From Cydia pomonella (lineage: Eukaryota; Arthropoda; Insecta; Lepidoptera; Tortricidae), in assembly GCF_033807575.1 (NCBI RefSeq), contig NC_084729.1, positions 8,246,001 to 8,310,000 of the forward strand: DNA of 64,000 nt, written 5' to 3'. The notes under the pieces were generated by a model, which did no database searches, was not told the origin of the DNA, and saw only the letters and a list, made by a program, of their open reading frames with translations. Positions 38,801-48,660 of the stretch are shown piece after piece; the first letter of the stretch is position 1, and each line of letters starts with the position of its first letter. The translations under genes and the position numbers were made by a program.

Positions 38801-40923
38801 ACATTTTTTTTAATTTTTCGATGACAATCAATAGGTATATCCAGACTAGACCTCAAAGTGGCAATACCGCAGTCAAAAATGTGTTTTGTACCGACTTATG
38901 GCGAAAGAATGATTTAGAAAAACATTTAATTATCTCTGAAACTAGGCCTAATCCAGAAAAATTTATATGACATTTTAGTTTCTAAATATTACCAGGAATG
39001 CTTAGTTAAAATGTCTCGCAATGCTCAAGGGCACCTTGTATATTAAATTTGGTAGTTGGAAAGGGAAGCAAATTTATTTAAACGGGTTACCTAATATTAA
39101 GTCGAATAACCGCTCGAAATGATTTGATTCGTATTTGAAGACTTTTGAGAAACCCGTATAAATTAGTTTACACAGAGTACAAGTGAGTAACCTATTTAAA
39201 TTAGTTTTAAGAGGATAGGCTTATCCATACAAACGTAGGCCTTATTTTCCTCTCTGTATATTCATGATCATTTATTCGTTACAAACCATGGTATTTACAC
39301 ATGTTCTTAAAATTAGATAAGTATAGTCATGGACCCTATATAAGGGCGTGGCAACAGGTTTATACGTACATAGGTACACATTTTTATATGGCACAGAAAA
39401 AAAAACATATAGAATAAAATACATTAAAATAACTATGTATTTATATTATTAATTTATCACAATATACATGCTATGCTCTATTTTCTTGCACATGATATAT
39501 CTATTTAATTGTCCACATTATAAATATTTTGCTCCAGTTTGTTGTATGTATCAAGCTATGACTTTACGTTTGATTTTTTAGAATCTTTAATTATTAAAAG
39601 AGTTAGGAGCATTTAAACATTTGCATGAAATCTGTTTTTCGATCCTAATTTTACACAAATAAAAAAATCGAAAAAGTCAAACATAGGGGCAGAGCTATGG
39701 TTAATATATATCAAAATAAGTAAAAAAATCCATGATGTCAATGTCCAGAGAGGAAAATGAGGCCTACGTTTGTACGAAGCAGTGACTGTGGCCAATCCTC
39801 GTAATATCGGTCCGATTCGAAGAATTATTAAGACACGTTTAGGATCTTGGAAAGATCGATAACTAAACGACATGTCAAAATTTACGTTTATCTCTATTCC
39901 GCTGTGATCCCAATAAGATCTATCTACGATATTTCTAAGTGACATTGTTTCTGTCAAAGTGACATTTGTTGCCCGAATCGAGCTGCTTCTATCTATTATA
40001 CGACATACTAACGATATATAAATGAGAACTTATCTAAACCAGAACTTATTGTTATCGTATCACATTCTTCGAATCGGGCCGTATGTTCCAGTCTCACGGC
40101 AGTTTTATAGTTACTGCTTAAAAAACGCTGTTCCAATAAAATAAATGAATTAATAATGGTTCTAGTGTTTCGGGAGGCCCAATAAGTAGTCCTCCCAATC
40201 ACAGCCATGACCTCCAGCGAAATTCATCCTTGAAAGCTGTAGCATATACGTAAAAAAAACAGTGGCTCTCCCGGAGTACCAACAGAAGTGAAAACTTGAA
40301 TTCCATCGCAAAAAATGCCAACATGCATATGTATATATGTACGTACATACACTATACACCGTGCTTTTATTTAATTCCGTTAACTTCGGAGTATGGGTAA
40401 GTACGTATAAGGAAACCATTTAGTTTCCTAATTAGTTAATAAAAAAAACAAAAACAAAAAAAAAATACCATTTCTTTTAGTTTTTTACTTTTATAAAAAG
40501 TAATTGAATGTTGCATATAACGTTGTAACACGGGCATTTCGAACATCAATCGTCCGAGATAGTACTTATGTTTAGCAGCAAATGTATACACTCGAACTAA
40601 ACACTAATCAATATGTAAACAGGCCCTAAGACAAGTGCATACGCTCGTAAGGGCCTTATAAGATAAAAATAAATTATTGATTATCTCCGAAATGGTGTTA
40701 ATTAGAATACCAGTGTCATAGAGAAAGTTACTTAATTTAAGCTCAGGAATGCACCTTTGAAATTAACGGAAATAAAAAAAGGTAACGGTAACAGTGTCGG
40801 GAGTTCAATGGTTTCCATATATGTTTTTTCTCATCACAAAAAATGCCTGACGTGCCTAAAGAAGTTTTCAATCAAAAAAAAAATAATCTTACCAAGGAGC
40901 AACAAGCAGATCTTGACAGCCAT
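35866..40923 (-). CDS. Gene A: secreted glycine-rich protein, three exons (121 aa)
   Basis: Exons are 40923-40893 (31 nt), 37971-37864 and 36092-35866, with donors GTAAGATT and GTGAGTCC, acceptors ACGTTGCAG and CGTTTCAG, and matching phases (1/1, 1/1). Exon 1 plus the start of exon 2 encode a signal peptide, MAVKICLLLLGLMCLAAG. The mature start is KPLCPSAMYETMQPMTVCET, and exon 3 is Gly/Leu/Tyr-rich (GYGRGYGNAGLGIGGGLGLG) to a stop at 35866. The signal peptide, PLCP and VCET motifs are shared with gene B, so the two are paralogues. Introns hold a SINE, a LINE, MITEs and a decayed exon-like donor copy at 37711-37735. It is likely an extracellular structural protein such as eggshell or cuticle; no named family is assigned. 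Confidence 0.75.
36181..36499 (+). mobile_element. SINE family 1 in gene A intron 2, 16-bp target duplication
   Basis: Flanked by ATATTGTGGTAGCTGG at 36165-36180 and 36500-36515. The body is more diverged than the copy at 34761. Confidence 0.9.
36674..36946. mobile_element. PIF/Harbinger-like MITE with TTA duplication
   Basis: TGGCTCCTCTATACGATGGGCCA and its reverse-complement partner TGGGCCATCGTGTAGAGGAGCCA form the ends, flanked by TTA on both sides (36671-36673, 36947-36949). A unit of about 50 bp (AACCATCGCATGGCCATCTC...ATCGTGTAGAG) is tandemly duplicated at the right end. The TTA target is typical of Harbinger-type elements. Confidence 0.75.
37053..37640 (+). mobile_element. SINE family 2 with a LINE 3' end inserted in it
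   Basis: The SINE head (TCTGGCCTAGTGAGTAG, B box GGTTCGAATCG) runs to about 37172, and its distal part (CGCCTAGTACCCATAGTACAAGC) resumes at 37573. Between them is a 5'-truncated LINE. Confidence 0.7.
37173..37572 (+). pseudogene. 5'-truncated LINE with intact ORF2 C-terminus
   Basis: The frame 37196-37513 encodes the end of a reverse-transcriptase ORF. It contains HRTARRRQGVHPHTLEP, FKRNFLPRTLRLWNELPAEVFP and a basic tail ending at a stop. The WNELP.EVFP block is characteristic of Jockey/I-group ORF2 ends (family knowledge). The tail GGCGGGCCGTATGC...ATAAAAAAAA follows. The antisense relic at 49677-49911 matches closely. Confidence 0.75.
38031..38285. mobile_element. Worn hAT-like MITE in gene A intron 1
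   Basis: Begins CAAGACTCAGAACAGG, a changed form of the CAAGGCTCGGAACCGG end, and follows the 28441 element through AACCGGTTTTAAAATAACGG. The right end is missing. Confidence 0.65.
38571..39038. mobile_element. 468-bp inverted-repeat element with about 50-bp ends and TA flanks
   Basis: CAAGGTGCTCGTGAGCATTGCGAGA at 38571 pairs with TCTCGCAATGCTCAAGGGCACCTTG ending at 39038, and both ends abut TA. It inserts in gene A intron 1. A partial copy is near 55920-56052. TA flanks suggest a Tc1/mariner relative. Confidence 0.7.
39809..40080. mobile_element. MITE with ends GGYCCGATTCGAAGAAT
   Basis: GGTCCGATTCGAAGAATTATTAAGACACG at the left and CATTCTTCGAATCGGGCC at the right are inverted. End fragments of the same family are at 28985-29032 and 60039-60085. 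Confidence 0.65.
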
Positions 40924-40966
40924 TTTGAAATTATGACTACTAGTAACTGAAATACGCTATATATAG
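40924..40966 (-). promoter_or_regulatory. Core promoter of gene A
   Basis: TATATATA on the minus strand at 40965-40958 lies 35-42 nt before the ATG at 40923, giving a very short 5' UTR. The spacing matches gene B (TATATATA at 42980-42987, ATG at 43025). Confidence 0.6.
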
Positions 40967-41164
40967 CAAAAAAAGTTATTAAAGTTGACACATCATCCGA
41001 TACGGCTCAATGGTTTGGAATACATTGGGATTTAATTAAAATTTGTTTGAAAAATATACTTTTACATCATTAGGTATCCGTGAATAATTATATACAGTGG
41101 GTTGTGCTCGAGATACAATAGTAAAAATGTGAATATATTTTATAGTAATTACTAAATTATGTAT

Positions 41165-41335
41165 TCAATTATGGGGCCCAGCGCGCGCCGCTTCTATAAG
41201 GCGTTAGCAAAGCGCCTTATAGAGTCTTCGGGTGACCAGAGGGCTGGCCTGTGTTTCGCCCAGCGGATAAGCATTGCTATCCAGAGCCCTACCAAGCAAT
41301 CACGACATGGGACGATTTTTTTATGTATAAAGTTT
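41165..41335 (+). pseudogene. Fragment of the nuclease-type LINE end
   Basis: Frames with stops give GDQRAGLCFAQRISIAIQS, matching GDQRAGQYFAQRISIAIQR of the 5298-5928 copy, so this is a short decayed copy. Confidence 0.6.
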
Positions 41336-42237
41336 TAATTTAAGTGTTTCATTGTGCCACCCATTTGTTTTGAAAAAGAATATTACACAAATATTCTACC
41401 AGCTAACATAAAAAAAGGTATAAAAACAAAAATACACGTTATGTTTAGTCATATAATAATGAAAGATAATTACGCATATGATTATGAAAGAAACATAGTT
41501 AAAATTAAGACAATACGCTAAAATAGTTATAGATGAATAGATAGATAGATAAATCAGTTATTTGTTTGAAACAATACACATATATAATAACAAAAGAATA
41601 TACAACTTTGCAAGCACAAGCCACCCGGGAGAAATGCAACTAGGGGGTTACCTATTGGTCAAAACGCGCTTTATTTCCAAGTAAGTAGCTAGATGACGTG
41701 ACGGGAGCTCTAATCTAGTAATTCACGTTGTTTAAAACAAAACTCAAATACACGCAATAACCCCATAGTTGCATTTAGCCCCGTTTACCTAACATACCGA
41801 TATATATTTTTATATATTGCGGGAAAATATTTAAAAAATCATGAAAACGACCGAGAGCTTTGTTCTTTGTTTACACGCCCCAGGGAAGGATGGAAAAAAA
41901 TCACCGGGGTCGGTCTTTTTACCCCTTCTGAGGATGATGTCTGTGATAAAAAATAGATTTCTCTCTATACGGCTACCAAGCGAAGGAAAAAACGGGGAAA
42001 TAATTCGTGTATAAGCGAATGTTGGCATAGTTATGGATAAAGGTACATTATATAACATACTGAATGTACTGTTGGATGGGGGTGGCGCTAACGAGTAGAG
42101 AGGGGGTTAAAGGTCCCTTTTATTAGTTTCACTTAAATAACTCGTAAACGGTGGTCCATAGTAAAAAATGATCTGTACACTTTTCACTAGGGTCAACATT
42201 TAAAAAGATTGAAGGTTGCCAGAGCTCAACGAGGGTG

Positions 42238-42362
42238 GGAGGGGGTTAGGGTCGGCAACGCGCATGTAACTCCTCTGGAGTTGCAGGCGTACATAGGCAA
42301 CGGATACTGCTTACCATCAGGCAGGCCGTATGCTTGTATGCCACCGACGTAGTATAAAAAAA
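42238..42362 (+). repeat. LINE 3' tail, sense
   Basis: GGGTCGGCAACGCGCATGTAACTCCTCTGGAGTTGCAGGCG through CCACCGACGTAGTATAAAAAAAA, the common tail seen elsewhere. Confidence 0.65.
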
Positions 42363-42979
42363 AAGATATTAAAGCGGGAAAGTTAATGAAAATCAATTTA
42401 TGGTCCATTTTTCTATATTTTCGTAAATAACTCGTAAACAGTGGCCAATAGCAAAAAACTGTCGTCTCGTCGCTTATCGATTAAACTGGTTTATTTAGGT
42501 TATGGGTAAAGAAGAGGGGATTCGATAGTTTAAGAGAAAGTGGAAAAAATAACTCAAGCAGTTCTATTCAGCACCAGATTTATTCGCGAACTGACATTAA
42601 AATGTAAATAAACAAATATACTTCAAGAATTCAAATATGGAATACTAGAAAAATAACTAAAAAAATAACATAGCCAATAAAAGGATATAAAAACTATATA
42701 CAACCTCAACAATGGGTAAAACCAAAATAAACCGGTATTTACTGCTATTTTTAAAACCGGTTCCGAAGTGGTGGCGTTGCGGCCGGACGGGGCGCACTAG
42801 TACCGAAACAGCATGATGATTCTACGGAATCCTAAAAATGAGTCAAAAAGTTTTACAAATAACGAAAAAATTACAAGGAATCCAGAAATATCAAACAAAA
42901 TTTAATTAACACAAAAATGTTGTTGCAACCATCAGACCGAAGAAGATGGGACAATAACAGACTAAATTAGTTTCTTCAG

Positions 42980-42987
42980 TATATATA
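42980..42987 (+). promoter_or_regulatory. TATA box of gene B
   Basis: TATATATA lies 38-45 nt upstream of the gene B ATG, mirroring gene A. Confidence 0.6.
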
Positions 42988-43024
42988 CTGGGATTATTCG
43001 AGTTGGAATACAGATCCAACAATC

Positions 43025-46000
43025 ATGGCCACCAAGACCTCGTTCTTGGTCCTCGGTAAGTTCTTTTTTATGTCTTCACTATTCGTTTTTACACGTTCCG
43101 TTCCGTTCCGTAGCCAGAGGGTAAAACCCTATTACTAATACTCGGCTGTCCGTCCGTCTGTCCCTCTGTCCGTCTGCCACCAGGCTGTATCTCATGAACC
43201 GTGATAGCTAGACAGTTGAAATTTTCACAGATGATGTATTTCTGTTGCCGCTATAACAACAAATACTAAAAAGTACGGAACCCTCGGAGGGTGAGTCCGA
43301 CTCGCACTTGTCCGGTTTTTAGGGTTCCATAGCCAGAGGGTAAAACTCTATTACTAATATTCCACTGTCCGTCCGTCTGTCTCTCTGTCTGTCTGCTACC
43401 AGGCTGTATCTCATGAACCGTGATAGCTAGACAGTTGAAATTTTCACTAATGATATATTTATGTTGCCGTTATAACAACAAATACTAAAAAGTACGGAAC
43501 CCTCGGTGGGCGAGTCCGACTCGCACTTGTCCGGTTTTTAGGGTTCCGTAGTCAGAGGGTTAAACGGGACCCTATTACTAATGCTTCACTGTCCGTCCGT
43601 CTGTCTCTCTGTCTGTCTGCCACCAGGCTGTATCTCATGAACCGTGATAGCTAGACAGTTGAAATTTTCACAGATGTATATTTATGTTGCCGTTATAGCA
43701 ACAAATACTAAAAAGTACGGAACCCTCGGTGGGCGAGTCCGACTCGCACTTGTCCGGTTTTTAGGGTTCCGTAGTCAGAGGGTTAAACGGGACCCTATTA
43801 CTAATGCTCCACTGTCCGTCCGTCTGTCCCTCTGTCCGTCTGTCACCAGGCTGTATCTCATGAACCGTGATAGCTAGACAGTTGAAATTTTCACTAATGA
43901 TATATTTATGTTGCCGTTATAACAACAAATACTAAAAAGTACGGAACCCTCGGAGGGTGAGTCCGACTCGCACTTGTCCGGTTTTTAGGGTTCCATAGCC
44001 AGAGGGTAAAACCCTATTACTAATATTCCACTGTCCGTCCGTCTGTCTCTCTGTCTGTCTGCCACCAGGCTGTATCTCATGAACCGTGATAGCTAGACAG
44101 TTGAAATTTTCACAAATGTATATTTCTGTTGCCGTTATAACAACAAATACTAAAAAGTACGGAACCCTCGGTGGGCGAGTCCGACTCGCACTTGTCCGAT
44201 TTTTGTTCGTTATGTACCTACGTAAAGTCTGGGAACTTGATCTCTGTACAATCGTACCTTGTCACAGTGAAGCCGCTGGATATCTCATATTAATGTGAGA
44301 GTGACAGGGTACGAAATGGTACTGATATCAAATTCCTTGTCATTCACACATTCCTAGAAATCTGACATAACAGGTTAATATTGGGTCTAGGCAAAACCCA
44401 CTCGGTTTTTAAAAAACGCCAACTGAGACTTAAATATTTATGGAAATCATGACGGGACTTTTCTTTCGCATAATTTGTCATTCAATTTTCGATTGACGCT
44501 TCTCGATAAACGATTATCATCTTGGCTACGGCCCCAGGCTGCTTAGCCAGCGTGCCAATCGTTAACGCGAGTGACTAAAAACATGAGTTTGAACCATAAA
44601 ATTAGTTTAATGTTAGTATGTCTCACAACAGTTTAAATTCGTAAATTTTTTTATCAACTATCTTATGTAAAGTCATATATAAACATGAATATGTCATGGA
44701 CATAAAGGAATCTTCTGTAGCTTGACGAGAATTACATTGTTTATTGATAATCGTCATACAATTTTGTGAGATTATACGTTTGAGTTCACAAGCATCTACA
44801 CAAACCAACGTCCCAAAAATACGCTTCTAAGCCACTGACAATGAAGTCGTGTAAATATATTTTTGAAACGTTGGTTTGTTAAGATATTATTATACAAATA
44901 GGTTTTTATTTACAAATTACTCATCTATTCAATTTATTAACAAATCAAGTATTAAAAACACAACAACATAATGCATATAAAACTTAAAATCTAAATCTAA
45001 AAATAAATAATTAAAAACTATCCCCCCTGCGGCATGGTGCCGTAGATGCTGGCAGCATTTCCTCGTTGAATCGCAATACTTATTCTCTGTGCGAGGAAGC
45101 TGCCAGCTCTACGATCACCGGTAGCGTCTGCCATTTTTTGTCAAGATTACTATTATTATTATTTATGAATGCACATGCAGCTTACGAGTAAAACTGATAC
45201 GTGCACATCGATGTCCTGCACTTGTATTTTGTCCTTTTATAAAATGTTTGTATAGTCTGTTTTTAAAAGAGTTCGCCGAGGATGCACTGATTACGGATTC
45301 GGGCAAACAGAAAGCGAAGATGCTTGTGAACTTGACCGTATTTATTAACACGCTTATAAATCGCAGAAATCTGGTGCTTTTAGGACTCCTCTGCCTGGCT
45401 AGAGCCAATCCTCTGTGCCCTGGGAACACGGCGGTATATGAAACTCCTGCCGCCACCACCGTCTGCGAAACTACGCAAAACATCGGCGTAGGAGGCTTAG
45501 GAGGTCTGGGCGGCCTCGGCGGTCTATGGGGATCTTATGGACGGGGACTCGGCTTTGGTGGTCTTGGAGCTACGACTGTTTGTGAATCGACACCGAATCT
45601 TGGCGGCTTGGGAGGGCTTGGTGGGACAACCGTTTGTGAGACCACTACACCCAAAATTGGAATAGTAGGTCCTATAGGTTATGGAGGTGTTGGCATGGGT
45701 GGTACTACGATCTATGAATCTACACCAGGTATTAACTTTGGGTATGGGTATAGTCCTTACAGTGTAAGTGGTGTCGGTTTAGGAGGCATTGGAGGTACTA
45801 CGATCTGTGAGACTGTACCTAATATAGGCATAGGTTCTGTAGGCATTGGTGGTACAACGGTATGTGAGACTACAACACCGAATATAGGATTTGGAGTAGG
45901 TTTTGGAGGTATCGGCATGGGTGGTCTTGGTGGTACTACAGTATGTGAAACCACCCCGAACGTAGGTTTAGGTATGGGTAGTATTGGTGGTACCACAGTT

Positions 46001-46519
46001 TATGAAACCATTCCGAACGTAGGCTTAGGAATGGGCTACGGTATGGGCGGTCTAGGTATGGGTGGGATTGGTGGTACCACCGTATGTGAAACCATCCCGA
46101 ACGTAGGTTTAGGAATAGGCTACGGTATGAGCAGTCCAGGTATGGGTGGCATTGGTGGTACTACCGTCTGTGAAACCATCCCGAACGTAGGTATAGGAAT
46201 GGGGTACGGTATGGGTGGGATTGGTGGAGCTACCGTCTGTGAAACCATTCCGAACGTTGGCTTTGGAATGGGCTACGGTGGTCTAGGTTATGGTGGCCTA
46301 GCTGTGGGTGGTCTTGGAGGGTCTACAGTCTGCGAAACTATCCCGACTGTAAGTTACGGGTGTAATACAGGTTTAGGGTACCCGTATGCCTGGGGTAGTA
46401 TGTATCCTGGATATGGATATGGTGGTGTCATCTGTGATACTATACCTACTTATCCTTCTGGTTATGGATCTTTCGGTTACGGAGGCCTGGGTGGTTTAGG
46501 TATGGCTCCTTTTTTATAA
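43025..46519 (+). CDS. Gene B: secreted glycine-rich repeat protein with VCET motifs, two exons (388 aa)
   Basis: Exon 1 is 43025-43055 (31 nt) with donor GTAAGTTC. Exon 2 is 45384-46519 after acceptor GGTGCTTTTAG, in phase 1. The joined start encodes a signal peptide MATKTSFLVLGLLCLARA, then NPLCPGNTAVYE. The mature protein is about 13 repeats of T(V/I)CET(I/T)PN(V/I)G, separated by Gly-rich spacers such as LGMGYGMGGLGMGGIGG, and it ends YGGLGGLGMAPFL. Single Cys residues recur once per repeat, which could allow regular disulfide cross-linking. It is the longer paralogue of gene A and is transcribed away from it. The 2.3-kb intron holds a five-unit tandem array and a LINE relic. It is likely an eggshell, cuticle or silk-like structural protein; no family name is claimed. 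Confidence 0.82.
43105..44204 (+). repeat. Five tandem units of about 220 bp in gene B intron 1
   Basis: Units start at 43105, 43321, 43540, 43763 and 43987 (216-224 bp each). Each runs from (A)GGGTTCCRTAGYCAGAGGGT through a (GTCY)n stretch and CTCATGAACCGTGATAGCTAG to GAGTCCGACTCGCACTTGTCCG. Unit ends resemble the dispersed AGGGTTCCGTAG and GAGTCGGACTCG repeats, so the array arose by tandem growth of a transposon-like unit. Confidence 0.9.
45020..45145 (-). pseudogene. Fragment of the nuclease-type LINE end in gene B intron
   Basis: Minus-strand reading gives DATGDRRAGSFLAQRISIAIQRGNAASI and GTMPQGG, the terminal block of the LINE ORF. Confidence 0.65.
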
Positions 46520-47042
46520 ATAGCTCTTCTTCCCATAACTCTTTAAAAATGGGAGGGAGATATCCATATCTGGAATACAATCAGTCTTCTAACGAATACC
46601 AGCATTTGTCTATTGGCTACTGATTATTTGGTCTCATTTTTTGTCCAGAATTTTCTGCGTAAATTGATATATTTCTTGATAAATCCTTATTCTAAAGATG
46701 TTATTGTTTGATTGCCTTAGACGCATCAGTCCTGGGTTCGAGTCCGAGTAAGGGCATTTATATGTGTGTTTATTACAAATATTTGTTTCTAAGTTATGAA
46801 TGTTTTCTATGTAATAAATATCTTTATATTATATATCGTCGTCTGGTACCCCAACACAAGCCTTAATGAGCTTCCTGTGGGACTAGAACGATCTGTGTAA
46901 AATTATCCTAAAATATAATAATAGAAGTTCTATTGAACATTCTATTAAGAGCAATTCAGTTGATTTAGGATCGTTGAATCAGCTTCTTGATTTGTACGAC
47001 CATCAAACCGTTATTGATAATGACAATTTGTTTTAAATATTC
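46520..47042. other. Gene B 3' flank with a partial SINE family 2
   Basis: The probable 3' UTR follows the stop at 46519. From about 46715 a family-2 SINE fragment is seen (B-box-like GGTTCGAGTCC, GGGCATTTATATGTGTG, TTTTCTATGTAATAAAT, ending near 46925). No gene is recognised in the rest. Confidence 0.5.
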
Positions 47043-47260
47043 ATCATCATATCAGCCTTTTATCGCCCACTGCTGAGCATAGACCTCTCTTCGAGTATGC
47101 CACTTATCCCGGTCCTGAGCTAATCTCATCCAGAAGTGACCCGCAGTCTTCCGAATGTCGTTCACTCAACGAGCCAACGGACGCCAGGCACTTCTTTCGT
47201 CTGAAAGCGGCCACCATTCGGTCAACATTTTGGCCCACCTGCCATAACTCTGCCTGTAAT
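47043..47260 (-). repeat. Diverged LINE tail, antisense
   Basis: CATCATCATATCAGCCTTTTATCGCCCACTGCTGAGCATAGACCTC is the reverse complement style of the GAGGCCTGTGCCCAGCAGTGGG tail at 34022. The following GTGACCCGCAGTCTTCCGAATGTC stretch is probably from the same LINE. Confidence 0.5.
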
Positions 47261-47969
47261 AAATATTAATTTACGGAAAACAATTTCTGAACATCAAATT
47301 TTAGTTTTAGGTTATGAAGCATGTTGAAAATACTTCAAATATACATGCAATACACAGTTCTAGTAATTACTAAAGAAACAATGTTAACCGCTTTAAAACA
47401 ATTTTTGGGCTGAATACTTTTTTGTAAATATTATTTGGTTTAAATTCACGGCTTATTGTTTTAAATTATCTACATTTATTTTGCATGTGTATTTGGATAG
47501 AAAAAAAAGTATTATAACGTTAATTATAAAAAAAGACTATATATTTCATTGGCTATTAAATTATATATTACGATTTTTGTTGTATCATTACTTCTTCTTT
47601 ATGTTACCTGGTTGATCATATATTTCACAGAAAAAAAACAACTGTATATTATGCTGCTTATACCCGTAATATATTCAATTGCATTCACACTTACAAAAGT
47701 AGCCTTAAAATAATATATACAAATATATTCGATACAATAATTAAATATTCCCTGTTACAACAGATATCTAAATTAATGAATACAATTTCGAACATTTAAC
47801 AAACTTCGGTGAAGATACTAAACCATCGCAAGTAGCTCTTAGTTGGTCCCTGTGGATAACTTTGAATCAATTTAAGTCCAATTGCACCACTGGGTGTATC
47901 TGCTCCTTACAGATACAAAGCATATCTTAATAGAATCGGCCGTTACTTTGCGGAAATCCATATTAACCA
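47261..47969. other. AT-rich intergenic, no gene seen
   Basis: A high A+T stretch with poly-A and poly-T runs and no long frames. Confidence 0.5.
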
Positions 47970-48286
47970 AAGCAAAATTATTACTTTGCTTATCCGCGAA
48001 ATTATAACGTGCTAGTCCATTAGTGAACTATTATACTGACTTGCGTATTTTTCGCATGAAATTAACGTTATCATCCTCCCTCCGCAAAAGTAAATACGCA
48101 AATAAATATAACAAACCAGCACATGATCTGTGCCAGCACCAAGAGTACAAAACTCGACATGTGTTTCGACTCTCTACGAGGCATCATCTTGTCGAGGATG
48201 TTGGAGATGTTGACGGTCCGGCAACGTCGCCGGTTTAACAGGTTATCATTTCGCGGATAAGCAAAGTAATAATTTTATTTTGATTA
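47970..48286. mobile_element. Inverted-repeat element with about 35-bp ends
   Basis: AGCAAAATTATTACTTTGCTTATCCGCGAAATTATAAC at the left pairs with GTTATCATTTCGCGGATAAGCAAAGTAATAATTTTATTTT at the right. Confidence 0.65.
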
Positions 48287-48660
48287 AAGCATGTCTTTTG
48301 ATGTGTTCAGATACTGCACAGAACGTTGAATATACTCTAGTGAGTGGAGAAGATGGTACAAGTTAAGGAACTTAATTCAGTATATACCATTTCGTATCTT
48401 GACACAGTGGCAATCAATATGAAAGTTGCTAGAGACCTCATACCTAAATTGGAACGCGAACGAAATGGTACTGAAATTAAGTTCCTTGACCAAAAGGAAC
48501 GAAATGGTACTGAAATTAAGTTCCTTCACCGAACTTTTTTGCATTGAATTTGGTATTATTTGTGCTCGTAAACAATTAACAGGCGCCTTCTGAAGAACTT
48601 GTATTTTTTTTTGCGATGGTTAAACGTCTTCCCCGTTTTTATTTAATGTTCGAGTCTAGC

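Larger units (their letters stand above)
40967..42979. other. Divergent intergenic region between genes A and B
   Basis: About 2 kb separate the two start codons. The region holds a fragment of the nuclease-type LINE (41165-41335), a LINE tail (42238-42362) and an AACCGGTATTTACTGC...AAAACCGGTTCCG remnant of a hAT-like MITE near 42728-42775. Shared regulatory motifs could not be singled out by eye. Confidence 0.5.

Noticed and set aside
43105..44204. CRISPR-like array
   Set aside because: Units are contiguous repeats of about 220 bp without unique spacers, in a eukaryotic intron.
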